In this document: one piece after another, positions 1-8,345 of the stretch
How positions within the stretch are numbered: the stretch's first letter is position 1
How the letters are laid out: each line of letters opens with the position of its first letter
From: Pseudoduganella violacea
GTDB lineage: Bacteria; Pseudomonadota; Gammaproteobacteria; Burkholderiales; Burkholderiaceae_D
NCBI RefSeq assembly: GCF_014191875.1
Contig: NZ_JACHXD010000003.1
Coordinates: 372,001 to 436,000, forward strand
Length of the DNA: 64,000 nucleotides
Direction: 5' to 3'
Program-made: the position numbers and the translations under genes
The notes under the pieces: generated by a model
What the model was told of the DNA's origin: nothing
Seen by the model: the letters and a program-made list of their open reading frames with translations, nothing else
The model's database searches: none

Positions 1-699
1 CGTAGCGCAGAAGCCGAAGAAAAGCCAAACTCCGGGGAGAGTTCCTACGAGATCGCCAACCATCTCGCCGAGGCCATCGCGGCGCGCAAGCTGCCGCCGG
101 GGACCAAGCTGCGCGAGGAGGCGCTGTCGCGTTTGTATTCAGTCAGCCGCACCAAGATCCGCGCGGCGCTGCTGATCCTGTCCAAGGATAAGCTGATCGA
201 TATGGTGCCGGACAAGGGCGCTTTCGTCAGCCAGCCCAGCGAAAAGGAATCGCGCGAAATCTTCGCGGCGCGGCGCATCATCGAGGCGGCGCTGGCGCGC
301 GAGTTCGTGGCGAAGGCGCGGCCGGCTGACTACAAGCTGCTGGAAAAGCATCTGCAGGCCGAGCGCGCATCGCTCCAGGGCGACAATTCCAAGATCCGCG
401 CCCAGTTGCTGGGCGACTTCCATGTGCTGCTGGCCGAGGTGGTGGGCAACCAGGTGCTGCTGGAAATCCTCAGCGAGCTGGTGGCGCGCAGCTCCCTCAT
501 CACCATGCTGTACCAGTCCGACCGCGACGCAGCCTGCTCATCCAACGAGCATGCGGATTTCCTCAAGGCGGCGCGCTCCGGCGATGCCGACCAGGCGGCC
601 AGCGTGATGCTGGCCCACCTGCATCACGTGGAAGCGGCCCTGGTCTTTGCGCCGAACAGCCATGCCGCCAAGGATCTGGTCACGGCCCTGCTGAAGTAA
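1..699 (+). CDS. GntR-family transcriptional regulator, FCD subfamily (5' end outside window)
   Basis: The open frame runs in from the left edge, so the true start is missing. The first ~75 residues are a winged helix-turn-helix (IANHLAEAIAARKLPPGTKL, then LYSVSRTKIRAAL). The rest is an all-helical FCD effector domain with RRIIEAALAREFV and a late FHVLLAEVVGN segment, the usual source of metal-ligating Asp/His residues. FCD regulators bind small carboxylates or related metabolites and usually repress neighbouring catabolic genes. The stop lies one base from the stop of the convergent 8-oxoguanine deaminase gene, so control of that purine locus is a reasonable inference. The ligand cannot be read from sequence. 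Confidence 0.9.
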   Translation, partial: RSAEAEEKPNSGESSYEIANHLAEAIAARKLPPGTKLREEALSRLYSVSRTKIRAALLILSKDKLIDMVPDKGAFVSQPSEKESREIFAARRIIEAALAREFVAKARPADYKLLEKHLQAERASLQGDNSKIRAQLLGDFHVLLAEVVGNQVLLEILSELVARSSLITMLYQSDRDAACSSNEHADFLKAARSGDADQAASVMLAHLHHVEAALVFAPNSHAAKDLVTALLK

Positions 700-700
700 G

Positions 701-2074
701 TCAGGCCGGCCGGCTGCCCGCCGCCAGCGCCAGTTGCCGCGCCAGGCGGTTGTGGCGCTCGATCACCAGCGGCAAATCCACCGTCTGCAACTGCCCGTCG
801 CGCACCACGACCTTGCCGTTGATGATGCTGTGCGAAACATGCGAGGGCGTGCAGAACACCAGCGCCGCTACCGGGTCGTGCAGCGCGCCGGCAAAGCCGA
901 TCTGGTCGAGCTGGAACAGCACGATGTCGGCCGCCATGCCCGGTTTCAGCGCGCCGATATCGTCGCGGTTCAGCACCTTGGCGCCGCCCAGCGTGGCCAG
1001 TTCCAGCGCCTGACGCGCCGTCATCGCGTCCGGGCCGAAGCCGACGCGCTGCAGCAGCATGGCCTGGCGCGCCTCGCCCAGCATATGGCCGGCATCGTTG
1101 GAGGCGCAGCCATCCACACCCAGGCCCACCGGCACGCCGTGCGCCCGCATCTTGCCGATCGGCGCAATGCCAGACGCCAGCCGCATATTCGAGCAGGGAC
1201 AATGCGCCACGCCGGTGCCGGTGCGGCCGAAGAGCTGGATGCCATGCTCGTCCAGCTGCACGCAGTGGGCATGCCAGACATCATGCCCTACCCAGCCGCA
1301 ATCCTCGGCATATTGGGCCGGCGTCATCTTAAATTTCTCGCGGCTGTAAGCGATGTCGTTGAGGTTTTCCGCCAGATGGGTATGCAGCGACACGCCATGG
1401 CTGCGCGCCAGCGCCGCCGACTCCTTCATCAGATCGCGCGAGACGGAGAACGGCGAGCATGGCGCCACCACGATGCGCTGCATGGCATAGCGTCCGGCGT
1501 CGTGGTAGGTCTCGATCAGGCGCTGGGTATCGCGCAGGATGGCACCCTCCTCTTCCACCACGCAGTCTGGCGGCAGCCCGCCTTTCGACTGACCCACGCT
1601 CATGGCGCCGCGCGCCGCGTGGAAGCGCATGCCGATCTCGCGCGCCGCCTCGATGCTGTCTTCCAGCCGGCAATCGTTGGGGTAGATGTAGAGATGGTCG
1701 CTGCTCGTGGTGCAGCCGCTCAGGATCAGTTCCGACATCGCGGTCAGCGTCGAGGCATGCACCATCTCGGCCGTCAGATGGGACCAGATCGGATACAGAT
1801 TGGTGAGCCAGTCGAACAGTTCCCCGTTCTGCGCGGCCGGAATCACGCGCGTCAGGCTCTGGTACATATGATGGTGGGTGTTCACCAATCCTGGCAGCAC
1901 CACATGCCGCGAGGCGTCGATGACCTCGTCGGCCGTCTGCGGCAACTCGGCCATCGGCCCAACTTGGGCAATCACATTGTCGCGGATGAAAACGCCGCCA
2001 TCGGCGATTTCGCGGCGCTGCTCATCCATGGTGACGACAACGCGCGCATTCTTGATCAGTAGGGTTTTAGTCAT
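701..2074 (-). CDS. 8-oxoguanine deaminase (amidohydrolase family)
   Basis: A 457-residue metal-dependent amidohydrolase. The family metal site is complete: HHH at residues 67-69 (VNTHHHMYQSL), a central HTHLAEN, a HAHCVQL motif and the late GLGVDGCASND aspartate. This pattern, with the N-terminal ALLIKNA-like strand and C-terminal GMAADIVLF, matches the 8-oxoguanine deaminase/cytosine deaminase-like group (triazine hydrolase relatives). The reaction would convert 8-oxoguanine to urate plus ammonia in the cytoplasm. I chose the ATG at 2074 because MTKTLLIKNA is the typical beginning; an open frame continues 24 codons upstream without similarity. The upstream permease on the same strand would supply the purine. 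Guanine or isoguanine as substrate is not excluded. Confidence 0.85.
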   Translation of the reverse strand: MTKTLLIKNARVVVTMDEQRREIADGGVFIRDNVIAQVGPMAELPQTADEVIDASRHVVLPGLVNTHHHMYQSLTRVIPAAQNGELFDWLTNLYPIWSHLTAEMVHASTLTAMSELILSGCTTSSDHLYIYPNDCRLEDSIEAAREIGMRFHAARGAMSVGQSKGGLPPDCVVEEEGAILRDTQRLIETYHDAGRYAMQRIVVAPCSPFSVSRDLMKESAALARSHGVSLHTHLAENLNDIAYSREKFKMTPAQYAEDCGWVGHDVWHAHCVQLDEHGIQLFGRTGTGVAHCPCSNMRLASGIAPIGKMRAHGVPVGLGVDGCASNDAGHMLGEARQAMLLQRVGFGPDAMTARQALELATLGGAKVLNRDDIGALKPGMAADIVLFQLDQIGFAGALHDPVAALVFCTPSHVSHSIINGKVVVRDGQLQTVDLPLVIERHNRLARQLALAAGSRPA

Positions 2075-2135
2075 TGGTCTGAAATGATAAAACGCTGCGG
2101 AAACAATGCCGGGCATTGCGGAAACAGCATGGAAA

Positions 2136-2159
2136 GCGCCGGCCATCGCTGGCCGGCGC
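2136..2159 (-). terminator. Rho-independent terminator of the permease gene
   Basis: Perfect 10-bp stem (GCGCCGGCCA with TGGCCGGCGC) and a 4-base loop, about 30 bases past the permease stop. On the minus strand it is followed by a short TTT. It separates the permease transcript from the deaminase gene, which probably has its own promoter. Confidence 0.7.
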
Positions 2160-2189
2160 GGGGATGGGATACTACTGCGGCTGGAAGAT

Positions 2190-3545
2190 TTACGCCACCT
2201 CCAGTTCCTTGGTCAGCATGGCTTGCGGCACCAGCTCATCTTCCTCGTCACCCGTTTCCACCGGACGCTCGGGCAGCACCAGGTTCAGGAAGACGGCCAT
2301 CAGCGCGCCCACGGTGATGCCGGAACCGAAGATCTCGTGCACAAAAGCGGGCAGTTTGGACAGCAATTCCGGCCGCACCGTCACGGCCAGGCCGCAACCG
2401 ACCGAGACGGCGATGATGATGCCGGTGCGCTTGTTCTGTTCCACCTTGCTCAGCATCTGCATGCCGGCCGCGATAATCATGGCGAACATCATCAGGCCCG
2501 CGCCGCCCAGCACCGGCTGGGGAATCGTCACCACCACCGCACCCAGCACCGGGAACAGGCCGGCCAGCGCCAGCAGCACGCCCGTCAGCGCCACCACATG
2601 GCGGCTCGCCACGCCGGTCAATGAGACCACGCCCACGTTCTGCGCGAAGGTCGATACCGGAGGGCTGGACAGCACGGCGGCAAAGGCCGAACCCAGGCCG
2701 TCGCACAGCACGCCGCGCGCCAGCAGCTTGCCGCGCATCTTGGTCTGCGTGGCGCCGCCCAGGGCCATGAAGGTGCCGGTGGTTTCCACCATCGTCACCA
2801 GATAGGCAATCGCCATCGCCACGATGCCGCTGAGCGGGAAGGTCAGGCCATAGTGCAGCGGCTGGGGCAGCGCGAAAATCTCGGCCTTGTGCACGGAAGA
2901 GAAATCCACCATGCCCAGGCCCAGGCACACCAGGTAGCCGATGAACATGCCCAGCACCACGGCGGCGGCCGAGAAAATGCCTTTCCCGTACTGCACCAGC
3001 GCGATCACGGCTACCAGCACGAAGACGGCGATGCCCAGATTCATCGGCGCGCCATAGTTCGCGCCCGGCGCCTTGCCGCCCGCCGCCCAGTCGATCGCCA
3101 CCGGCACCAGGGACAGGCCGATCATCGTCACCACCACGGCAGTCACGGAATGCGGGAACAGCTTGCGGATCTGCGGCATGAAGAAGCTGCCGACGATCAT
3201 CACCAGCGAGGCCGCCAGCGAGGAACCGAGAATGCCCGGCACGCCATGTTCCAGCCCCACCGAAATGGCCGCGCCGACAAAGGCGAAGCTGGTGCCCATC
3301 ACGCAAGGCAGGCGGATGCCAACCGGTCCCACGCCCTTGCATTGGATGAAGGTGACGACGCCGGAGCCGAGCAGCGCGGCATTCACCAGCGCCACCATCT
3401 GGTCGGACGGCAGTTTAAGCACGGCCCCCACGACCAGGGGCACGGCGATGATCCCGCCCAGCGCGGCCAGCATATGCTGCAGCGCCAGCAGGACGGTCAT
3501 AATCAAGGGCGGATGATCGTCCACCTGGTAAAGCAGCTTGTTCAT
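2190..3545 (-). CDS. NCS2-family nucleobase permease (xanthine/urate type)
   Basis: A 451-residue inner-membrane protein with about 14 hydrophobic segments. It has the NCS2/NAT hallmarks: LQHMLAALGG in the first segment (QH at about 23-24) and the signature QNVGVVSLT near residue 300. The family imports uracil, xanthine or urate by proton symport. The start at 3545 is supported by GGAGA seven bases upstream. The neighbouring 8-oxoguanine deaminase makes a purine, most likely xanthine or urate, the best guess for the substrate. The acidic tail (TGDEEDELVP) is cytoplasmic. An open frame upstream of the chosen ATG shows no similarity and was excluded. Confidence 0.9.
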   Translation of the reverse strand: MNKLLYQVDDHPPLIMTVLLALQHMLAALGGIIAVPLVVGAVLKLPSDQMVALVNAALLGSGVVTFIQCKGVGPVGIRLPCVMGTSFAFVGAAISVGLEHGVPGILGSSLAASLVMIVGSFFMPQIRKLFPHSVTAVVVTMIGLSLVPVAIDWAAGGKAPGANYGAPMNLGIAVFVLVAVIALVQYGKGIFSAAAVVLGMFIGYLVCLGLGMVDFSSVHKAEIFALPQPLHYGLTFPLSGIVAMAIAYLVTMVETTGTFMALGGATQTKMRGKLLARGVLCDGLGSAFAAVLSSPPVSTFAQNVGVVSLTGVASRHVVALTGVLLALAGLFPVLGAVVVTIPQPVLGGAGLMMFAMIIAAGMQMLSKVEQNKRTGIIIAVSVGCGLAVTVRPELLSKLPAFVHEIFGSGITVGALMAVFLNLVLPERPVETGDEEDELVPQAMLTKELEVA

Positions 3546-3883
3546 GTGTTGTCTCCATCGGTATTTTTCGGATGCTGTAAGCCCGGCCGGTGGCGTGCGG
3601 CGGACGGAAAACAAAGCGGAAAGAATGGGACAGGCGCATGGACTCGCCACCGGGGTACGGGACGGTTCGCGGTTGCGGCGGTGCAGGCACGGCGGTGGCT
3701 AGCTTGACACGCATGGGGCATCTCTCCAATGAGGTGCAGCAGCGCCGCTTCTGCCGGCGACGTTGGATCAAGGCTTGTTAAAAATGACAGCCTTCAATGC
3801 AGCCCATGATGCCGATGCCGGGATTGATTGTCAACGAATTTTGTATACAATTTGTGCCGCACTGCGGTAACGATGCGGCCTCA
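3546..3883. other. Intergenic region upstream of the permease
   Basis: About 340 bases without a supported gene. It should hold the permease promoter on the minus strand. The only clear signal is the TTGTATACAA palindrome at 3841-3850, listed separately. The sequence becomes noticeably more AT-rich toward the vapBC remnant. Confidence 0.6.
3841..3850. promoter_or_regulatory. TTGTATACAA palindrome, possible GntR/FCD operator
   Basis: A perfect 10-bp palindrome in an AT-rich stretch about 295 bases upstream of the permease start. FCD-type GntR regulators often bind short palindromes with a GTATAC core. Assigning it to the GntR protein at the left edge is inference. No second copy was found in front of the deaminase. 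Confidence 0.3.
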
Positions 3884-4020
3884 TTACGGGAATTTGAACG
3901 GGTTTCGGATGGTAAACTGCCGCTCAACCAGCAAGCCGTCCTGCATATCCTCCGAATACAAGCTGCCGACAACAGGTAGAGCAGAATATTGGTATCAAAA
4001 AACGGCTCAGCGACGCTCAT
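3884..4020 (-). pseudogene. vapC: vapC PIN-domain toxin, internally deleted and frameshifted
   Basis: The ATG at 4020 overlaps the antitoxin end by 14 bases and starts a normal PIN N-terminus, MSVAEPFFDTNILLYLLSA, with the first catalytic Asp. The next bases, read one frame over, encode a normal PIN C-terminus, LYSEDMQDGLLVE then IRNPF, and end in TAATGA. Roughly the middle 90 residues of the ~135-residue family are gone, including the central acidic residues, and the two ends are out of frame. In the original frame, translation runs on to about 3778 with meaningless sequence. The toxin is therefore inactive. Confidence 0.85.
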
Positions 4021-4240
4021 GGATGGCTTGGCGATCAAGCTTGAAATCCGCTGGCAATCTGCCGCGGAATTTCCTTAGCTGAACCAGCGGCTCACTTGCA
4101 TTGAGTCCCTCAGCGGCTGTAAGCGAACGCTTGCCAATCACCTGGATATCGATATGGTCTCCCGGCTTCAGATCGAGCGCTTCAACCACGGATGCCGGCA
4201 GGCGAACTGCCAAGCTATTGCCCCATTTTGCGACTTGCAT
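4007..4240 (-). CDS. vapB: VapB-type antitoxin, AbrB/MazE fold
   Basis: A 77-residue protein beginning MQVAKWGNSLAVRLPASVV, the swapped-hairpin AbrB DNA-binding fold typical of VapB and MazE antitoxins. The C-terminal half (LRKFRGRLPADFKLDR) is the usual toxin-wrapping tail. The ATG at 4240 is preceded by GAGGGG, which decides the start over an ATG 11 codons upstream. It would repress its own operon and neutralise VapC, but the partner is destroyed. It is the only intact remnant of the pair and sits in DNA more AT-rich than its surroundings, which suggests acquisition by transfer. Confidence 0.85.
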   Translation of the reverse strand: MQVAKWGNSLAVRLPASVVEALDLKPGDHIDIQVIGKRSLTAAEGLNASEPLVQLRKFRGRLPADFKLDRQAIHERR

Positions 4241-4350
4241 ATGCCCCTCGCAATCTATCTGTGTATGGAGCATATCGTATCACGAGGAGATTCAGTGCTT
4301 GATTGCCACGCCACTCCGAAGGCGGAGAGCGTGACAATCGTTCAAACTGC

Positions 4351-6816
4351 TCAAGCACGCAGTGCTGCGGCAGGATTCAGGCCCATGGCTGCCCAGGCTT
4401 GGCGGGCGCCGGCCAGCGCGGCCATGGCCAGGCCGATCGCCAGGGCAAAGACGGGCGCCCAATAGGCAAGCGGCGCCCGCTCGGCGAAGGAGCCGAGGAA
4501 TTTGGCGATGATAAAGGCCGCCAGCGGCAGGCTAATTAGGGCCGGCAGCAGGACCATCACGCCCAGTTCGCGCGCCACCAGCCGGCCGATGTGGGCGCGC
4601 TGGGCGCCAAACAGCTTGCGCAGGGCGATTTCGCGCGTGCGGCGCTCCACCGCGTCGGCGGCCAGCACGTAGGCGCCAATGCCGGCAATCAGGAAGGCGA
4701 TGGTGGTGGCGAAGGTGAGCATGCGCGCCACCCTGGCATCGGTGTCATAGTTAGCCGCGTAGATATCCTTGGCCGGGCGCATTTCCAGCACCGAGTTGGG
4801 GAAGTAGGCGGGCCATAAGCGCCGCACCGCACGCTCGATCTGCGGCAGCGGCAGCGCGGAGCGGACGCTCAGCGTGGTGCCGTCGGTCCACAGCTCATAG
4901 GCGGCCGGATAGGCGGGTTCGCGCAGCGAGTAGAAATGGATTTCCGGCGCAATGCCGACCACGCGCTTGCTCAGCATGCCGTCCTTCTGCCCTTCGCCTT
5001 CGCCGCGGAACAGCAAGGTCTGGCCCAGCGCCTCGGCAGGCGTGGCGAAGCCGAACTGGCGTGCCGCCAGCGCGTTGATCACCACAGGGACGCTGTCGTT
5101 TTCCTTGTCCGTCCCGGCTTCGAACAGGCGGCCGGCGACAGGACGGATGCCATACAGCGCGAAGAAGTTGGCGCTGACCGATTTGACGTCGACCGGCATG
5201 CCCTTCCCGCCTTCGCGCCGCATCTCCGTGCTCCAACGGTTTTTCGAGCGGCCCATGGCATCGGTGCTGACCGCAACGCCGGCGATACCGGGTTCGCGCT
5301 TGAGCGCCTCGATGAAGCTGCGCGCCTGTTCGCTGCGCCTGACCGCATGCGCTTCCGGCAGGTCGACAATCAGCAGCGGCGCTGGATCGAAGCCGGGCGA
5401 GGCCTCCATGGCGAAGCGGGTCTGCCATGCCACCGCCAAGGTAAAGCTGGCCAGCCCCATGGCGACGCCGATCTGCAGCACGGTCAGAATTTGGCGCAGG
5501 CGCCGGCTGCCCAGCGCCTCGGTATCGGAACGGCCGGCCAGCGCTTGCGATGGACGCACGCGGAAGGCGATCCACGCCGGATAAATGGCGGTCAGCAGGC
5601 CAAGGAACATGCCGAGCAAGGCCGCCGCGCCGATATTCGCCGCCGTCAGCACGCCGCTTAGGTCACGCTTGGTCAGCTCGCCGAACAACGGCAATGCCAG
5701 CCAGGCCAGCAGCAGCCCCAATGCCGTCGCCAGCAACGCCAGCAGCAGCGACTCGGCCACGAACTGCCCTGCCAGCCGCGGCGCTCCCGCGCCCAGCACC
5801 TTGCGCATGCTGATCTCGCGCTGGCGCCGTATCACGCGGATGGTCGCCAGGTTCACATAGTTGATCCCCGCCAGCAGCAGGATCAGGCCAGCCACAATCA
5901 GCAAGCCGACAATCATGGCGCGGCTGCCCCGATCGACCTCATACGAAAAACGGTTCGGCGCCAGCTGCGTGTCGAAATAAGCTTCGCGCAAGGGCGACAG
6001 CATGATGTCCATGGCCTTGCGCTTGCCCAGGCGCGCGCGCACTTCGGGCGGTATGCCCTGCGCCGCCGGCGCGCGGTCGATCGCCTGCTGCAAGCTCTCT
6101 CCGACCGCTTCGGGCGAAGCGCCGGGTTTCAGGCGCACCAGCAGATAACCCCACCAGCCGTTCGCGCCGATCAGCGCTTCGCTCCTGGCTTCCGCCGGCA
6201 CCAGGGCCGAGGCGACGCCATTCAAGGCTTCATAGGGAATGGTGGTATTCGCCGGCGGATCGCGCAGCACCGCCGCGATCCGCAGGCTGGCCGGCTGTTC
6301 CTGCACGCTGCTGGCGCGCACCGTGCGGCCCAGCACATCGGTGGTGCCGAACAGGCGCAGCGCGGTCTTTTCGGTGATGGCGAAGCTGTCCGGCTGCGTC
6401 AGCGCCGCATTCAGGTCGCCTTTCAGCGCCCGCAGTCCCAGCATTTCGGCAAAACCGGGCAGCACGGTCAGGCTTTTCAGCTTGCGCAACTGGGCATCGG
6501 TCTGCACGGTAAGCGGCAGCCAGTTGACAAAGCCGCTGGCGGCGGCCACGCCCGGCGTTCTTTGCGCCGCAGCGCGCAGCAGGGTGGGCGCCTGATCGGT
6601 CCAGTCAGCGTAGTCGCCCATATTCTGGCGCTGTTTGACCAGATAGACACGGTCGGCATCCGGCACATGCGCGTTGTATTGCCAGGAGTAGCGCGCGAAT
6701 CCAAGCAACAGCAGGCACGCGGCCAGGCCTACGCCCAGGCCCAGGATCGCCACCAGGGAAAAAGCCGGGTCTTGAATCAGGATGCGCAGGCCTATTCGAA
6801 AATCTCTGAACCTCAT
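4351..6816 (-). CDS. MacB/FtsX-like ABC transporter permease (double FtsX domain)
   Basis: An 821-residue inner-membrane protein. A TM helix near residues 18-40 is followed by a periplasmic MacB-PCD-like domain, an FtsX permease domain at about 300-415 (INYVNLATIRVIRRQREISM, KVLGAG), a second periplasmic domain, and a second FtsX domain at about 700-815 (RRTREIALRKLFGAQ). This is the large efflux-permease type whose duplicated architecture gives two MacB-like halves in one chain. The family exports peptides, lipids or antibiotics by mechanotransmission. No ATPase or membrane-fusion gene is adjacent, so the ATP-binding partner must be elsewhere. A strong GGAGGAG precedes the ATG, and a sigma-54 promoter lies upstream. 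Confidence 0.85.
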   Translation of the reverse strand: MRFRDFRIGLRILIQDPAFSLVAILGLGVGLAACLLLLGFARYSWQYNAHVPDADRVYLVKQRQNMGDYADWTDQAPTLLRAAAQRTPGVAAASGFVNWLPLTVQTDAQLRKLKSLTVLPGFAEMLGLRALKGDLNAALTQPDSFAITEKTALRLFGTTDVLGRTVRASSVQEQPASLRIAAVLRDPPANTTIPYEALNGVASALVPAEARSEALIGANGWWGYLLVRLKPGASPEAVGESLQQAIDRAPAAQGIPPEVRARLGKRKAMDIMLSPLREAYFDTQLAPNRFSYEVDRGSRAMIVGLLIVAGLILLLAGINYVNLATIRVIRRQREISMRKVLGAGAPRLAGQFVAESLLLALLATALGLLLAWLALPLFGELTKRDLSGVLTAANIGAAALLGMFLGLLTAIYPAWIAFRVRPSQALAGRSDTEALGSRRLRQILTVLQIGVAMGLASFTLAVAWQTRFAMEASPGFDPAPLLIVDLPEAHAVRRSEQARSFIEALKREPGIAGVAVSTDAMGRSKNRWSTEMRREGGKGMPVDVKSVSANFFALYGIRPVAGRLFEAGTDKENDSVPVVINALAARQFGFATPAEALGQTLLFRGEGEGQKDGMLSKRVVGIAPEIHFYSLREPAYPAAYELWTDGTTLSVRSALPLPQIERAVRRLWPAYFPNSVLEMRPAKDIYAANYDTDARVARMLTFATTIAFLIAGIGAYVLAADAVERRTREIALRKLFGAQRAHIGRLVARELGVMVLLPALISLPLAAFIIAKFLGSFAERAPLAYWAPVFALAIGLAMAALAGARQAWAAMGLNPAAALRA

Positions 6817-6854
6817 CTCTCCTCCGTTCTATATAAGGGTGAAAACCCTTGTAG

Positions 6855-6871
6855 AGCAAAGGATGTGCCAA
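6855..6871 (-). promoter_or_regulatory. Sigma-54 (RpoN) promoter of the MacB-like permease
   Basis: Read on the minus strand, the site is TTGGCAC-ATCCT-TTGCT. It matches the -24/-12 consensus TGGCAC-N5-TTGC at every core position, with the invariant GG and GC ten bases apart. It lies about 40-55 bases upstream of the permease ATG, as expected for a promoter. RpoN promoters need an AAA+ activator bound further upstream, and candidate sites are present. Confidence 0.8.
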
Positions 6872-6925
6872 CGTGTGAAGGCGCTGGAATGCGGCGTTTT
6901 TCGTCTTCGCCGCGCAGGCAGTGTG

Positions 6926-6966
6926 CAGTTCCGGACAGCGGCGCTTGCGATGGCTGTTCAGAACTG
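6926..6966. promoter_or_regulatory. Paired dyad sites, probable enhancer sites for a sigma-54 activator
   Basis: Two short dyads, CAGTTCCGGACAG (6926-6938) and CTGTTCAGAACTG (6954-6966), share the core GTYCnGRAC and are themselves arranged as an inverted repeat. They lie about 55-95 bases upstream of the -24 element, the usual distance for NtrC-type activator sites. The activator is not encoded in this window. Confidence 0.6.
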
Positions 6967-6985
6967 GACACTTGGATAGCCGGCC

Positions 6986-8293
6986 TTACTTCTTGCCCGC
7001 ATCCGCATCGAGCGAACGCAGGAAGGCCAGCTTGTCGGCGATCTTGCTTTCCAGGCCGCGCGGCACCGGTTGATACCAGCCCGGCTCGCGCATATCGTCG
7101 GGGAAGTAGGTTTCGCCGGCCGCATAGGCGTGCGGCTCGTCGTGGGCGTAACGGTAGTCGTGGCCGTGGCCCAGTTCTTTCATCAATTTGGTCGGCGCAT
7201 TGCGCAGATGGACCGGCACCTCGCGCGACTTGTCGCGCTTGACGAAGGCCATGGCGGCGTTGAAGGCGTTGTAGCCGGCGTTGCTCTTGGCGGCGACGGC
7301 CAGGTAGATCACGGCCTGGCCCAGCGCCAGCTCGCCTTCGGGCGAACCCAGACGCTCGTAAGTGGCGGCGGCATCGTTGGCCATGGTCAGGGCGCGCGGG
7401 TCGGCCAGGCCGATATCTTCCCAGGCCATGCGCACGATGCGGCGTGCCAGGTAGCGCGGATCGGCGCCGCCGTCGATCATGCGGCAGAACCAGTACAGGG
7501 CGGCGTCGGGATTGGAGCCGCGCACCGACTTGTGCAGGGCCGAGATCTGGTCGTAGAAATTGTCGCCGCCCTTGTCGAAGCGGCGCGCGTTCAGCGTCAT
7601 GGCATTTTCGACGAAGCTGGCGTCGATCTTCTGCACGCCGGCCGATTTGGCGGCGGTGTCGGCCTGCTCCAGCAGATTCAGGAAGCGGCGCGCATCGCCG
7701 TCGGCAAAGCCGACCAGGGTGTCGATGGCCACCTCCTCGAACTGCAGATGCGGCAGCGAGACTTGCTGCGCCTTGGCCAGCAGCTGGCGCATCTCTTCGT
7801 CGCTCAGCGATTTGAGCACATACACCTGGGCGCGCGACAGCAGCGCCGAATTGACCTCAAAGCTGGGATTTTCGGTGGTGGCGCCGATGAACGTCACCAG
7901 GCCCGATTCCACGAACGGCAGCAAGGCGTCCTGCTGCGCCTTGTTGAAGCGGTGGATCTCGTCGACGAAGAGGATGGTGTGCTTGCGGTACTGGTCCAGG
8001 TTCTGCTGCGCCTGGTCCATGGCGGCGCGGATATCCTTGACGCCCGCGAACACCGCCGACAGCGCGATGAAGGCGGCGTCGAAGGCATTCGCCGTCAGCC
8101 GCGCCAGCGTGGTCTTGCCGACGCCGGGCGGCCCCCACAGGATCATCGAATGCGGCTTGCCGGCCTGGAAGGCCAGCCGCAGCGGCTTGCCCTCGCCCAG
8201 CAAATGGGTCTGGCCGATCACCTCGTCCAGGGTTTTCGGACGCAGCGCTTCGGCCAGGGGCTGGCGCGGTTCGGTTGAAAAAAGGTCGGCCAT
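6986..8293 (-). CDS. rarA: Replication-associated recombination protein A (AAA+ ATPase)
   Basis: A 435-residue RarA/MgsA. It has a Walker A (GPPGVGKT) at about 54-61, a Walker B (LFVDEIHRF) near residue 110, sensor 1 GATTENPSF, and the C-terminal tetramerisation region ending in the family's HDEPHAYAAGETYFPD block. It acts at stalled forks with SSB and the clamp-loader pathway in the cytoplasm. It follows ftsK and lolA on the same strand, a very common proteobacterial order. About 50 bases separate it from lolA, so co-transcription is likely. Full length for the family. Confidence 0.95.
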   Translation of the reverse strand: MADLFSTEPRQPLAEALRPKTLDEVIGQTHLLGEGKPLRLAFQAGKPHSMILWGPPGVGKTTLARLTANAFDAAFIALSAVFAGVKDIRAAMDQAQQNLDQYRKHTILFVDEIHRFNKAQQDALLPFVESGLVTFIGATTENPSFEVNSALLSRAQVYVLKSLSDEEMRQLLAKAQQVSLPHLQFEEVAIDTLVGFADGDARRFLNLLEQADTAAKSAGVQKIDASFVENAMTLNARRFDKGGDNFYDQISALHKSVRGSNPDAALYWFCRMIDGGADPRYLARRIVRMAWEDIGLADPRALTMANDAAATYERLGSPEGELALGQAVIYLAVAAKSNAGYNAFNAAMAFVKRDKSREVPVHLRNAPTKLMKELGHGHDYRYAHDEPHAYAAGETYFPDDMREPGWYQPVPRGLESKIADKLAFLRSLDADAGKK

Positions 8294-8345
8294 AATCTTT
8301 GTCGGTGGAGGCGCCGCAACGCTCCACGTTGCGCTGCCGGGAAAC

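Noticed and set aside
3546..3777. Minus-strand frame MRVKLATAVPAPP... ahead of the permease
   Set aside because: It runs into the permease in another frame, has no motif and no ribosome site; it is most likely leader sequence.
4300..4340. Hairpin CACGC...GCGTG as terminator of the MacB-like permease
   Set aside because: The stem is interrupted and no T-run follows on the minus strand, so it was not listed as a feature.
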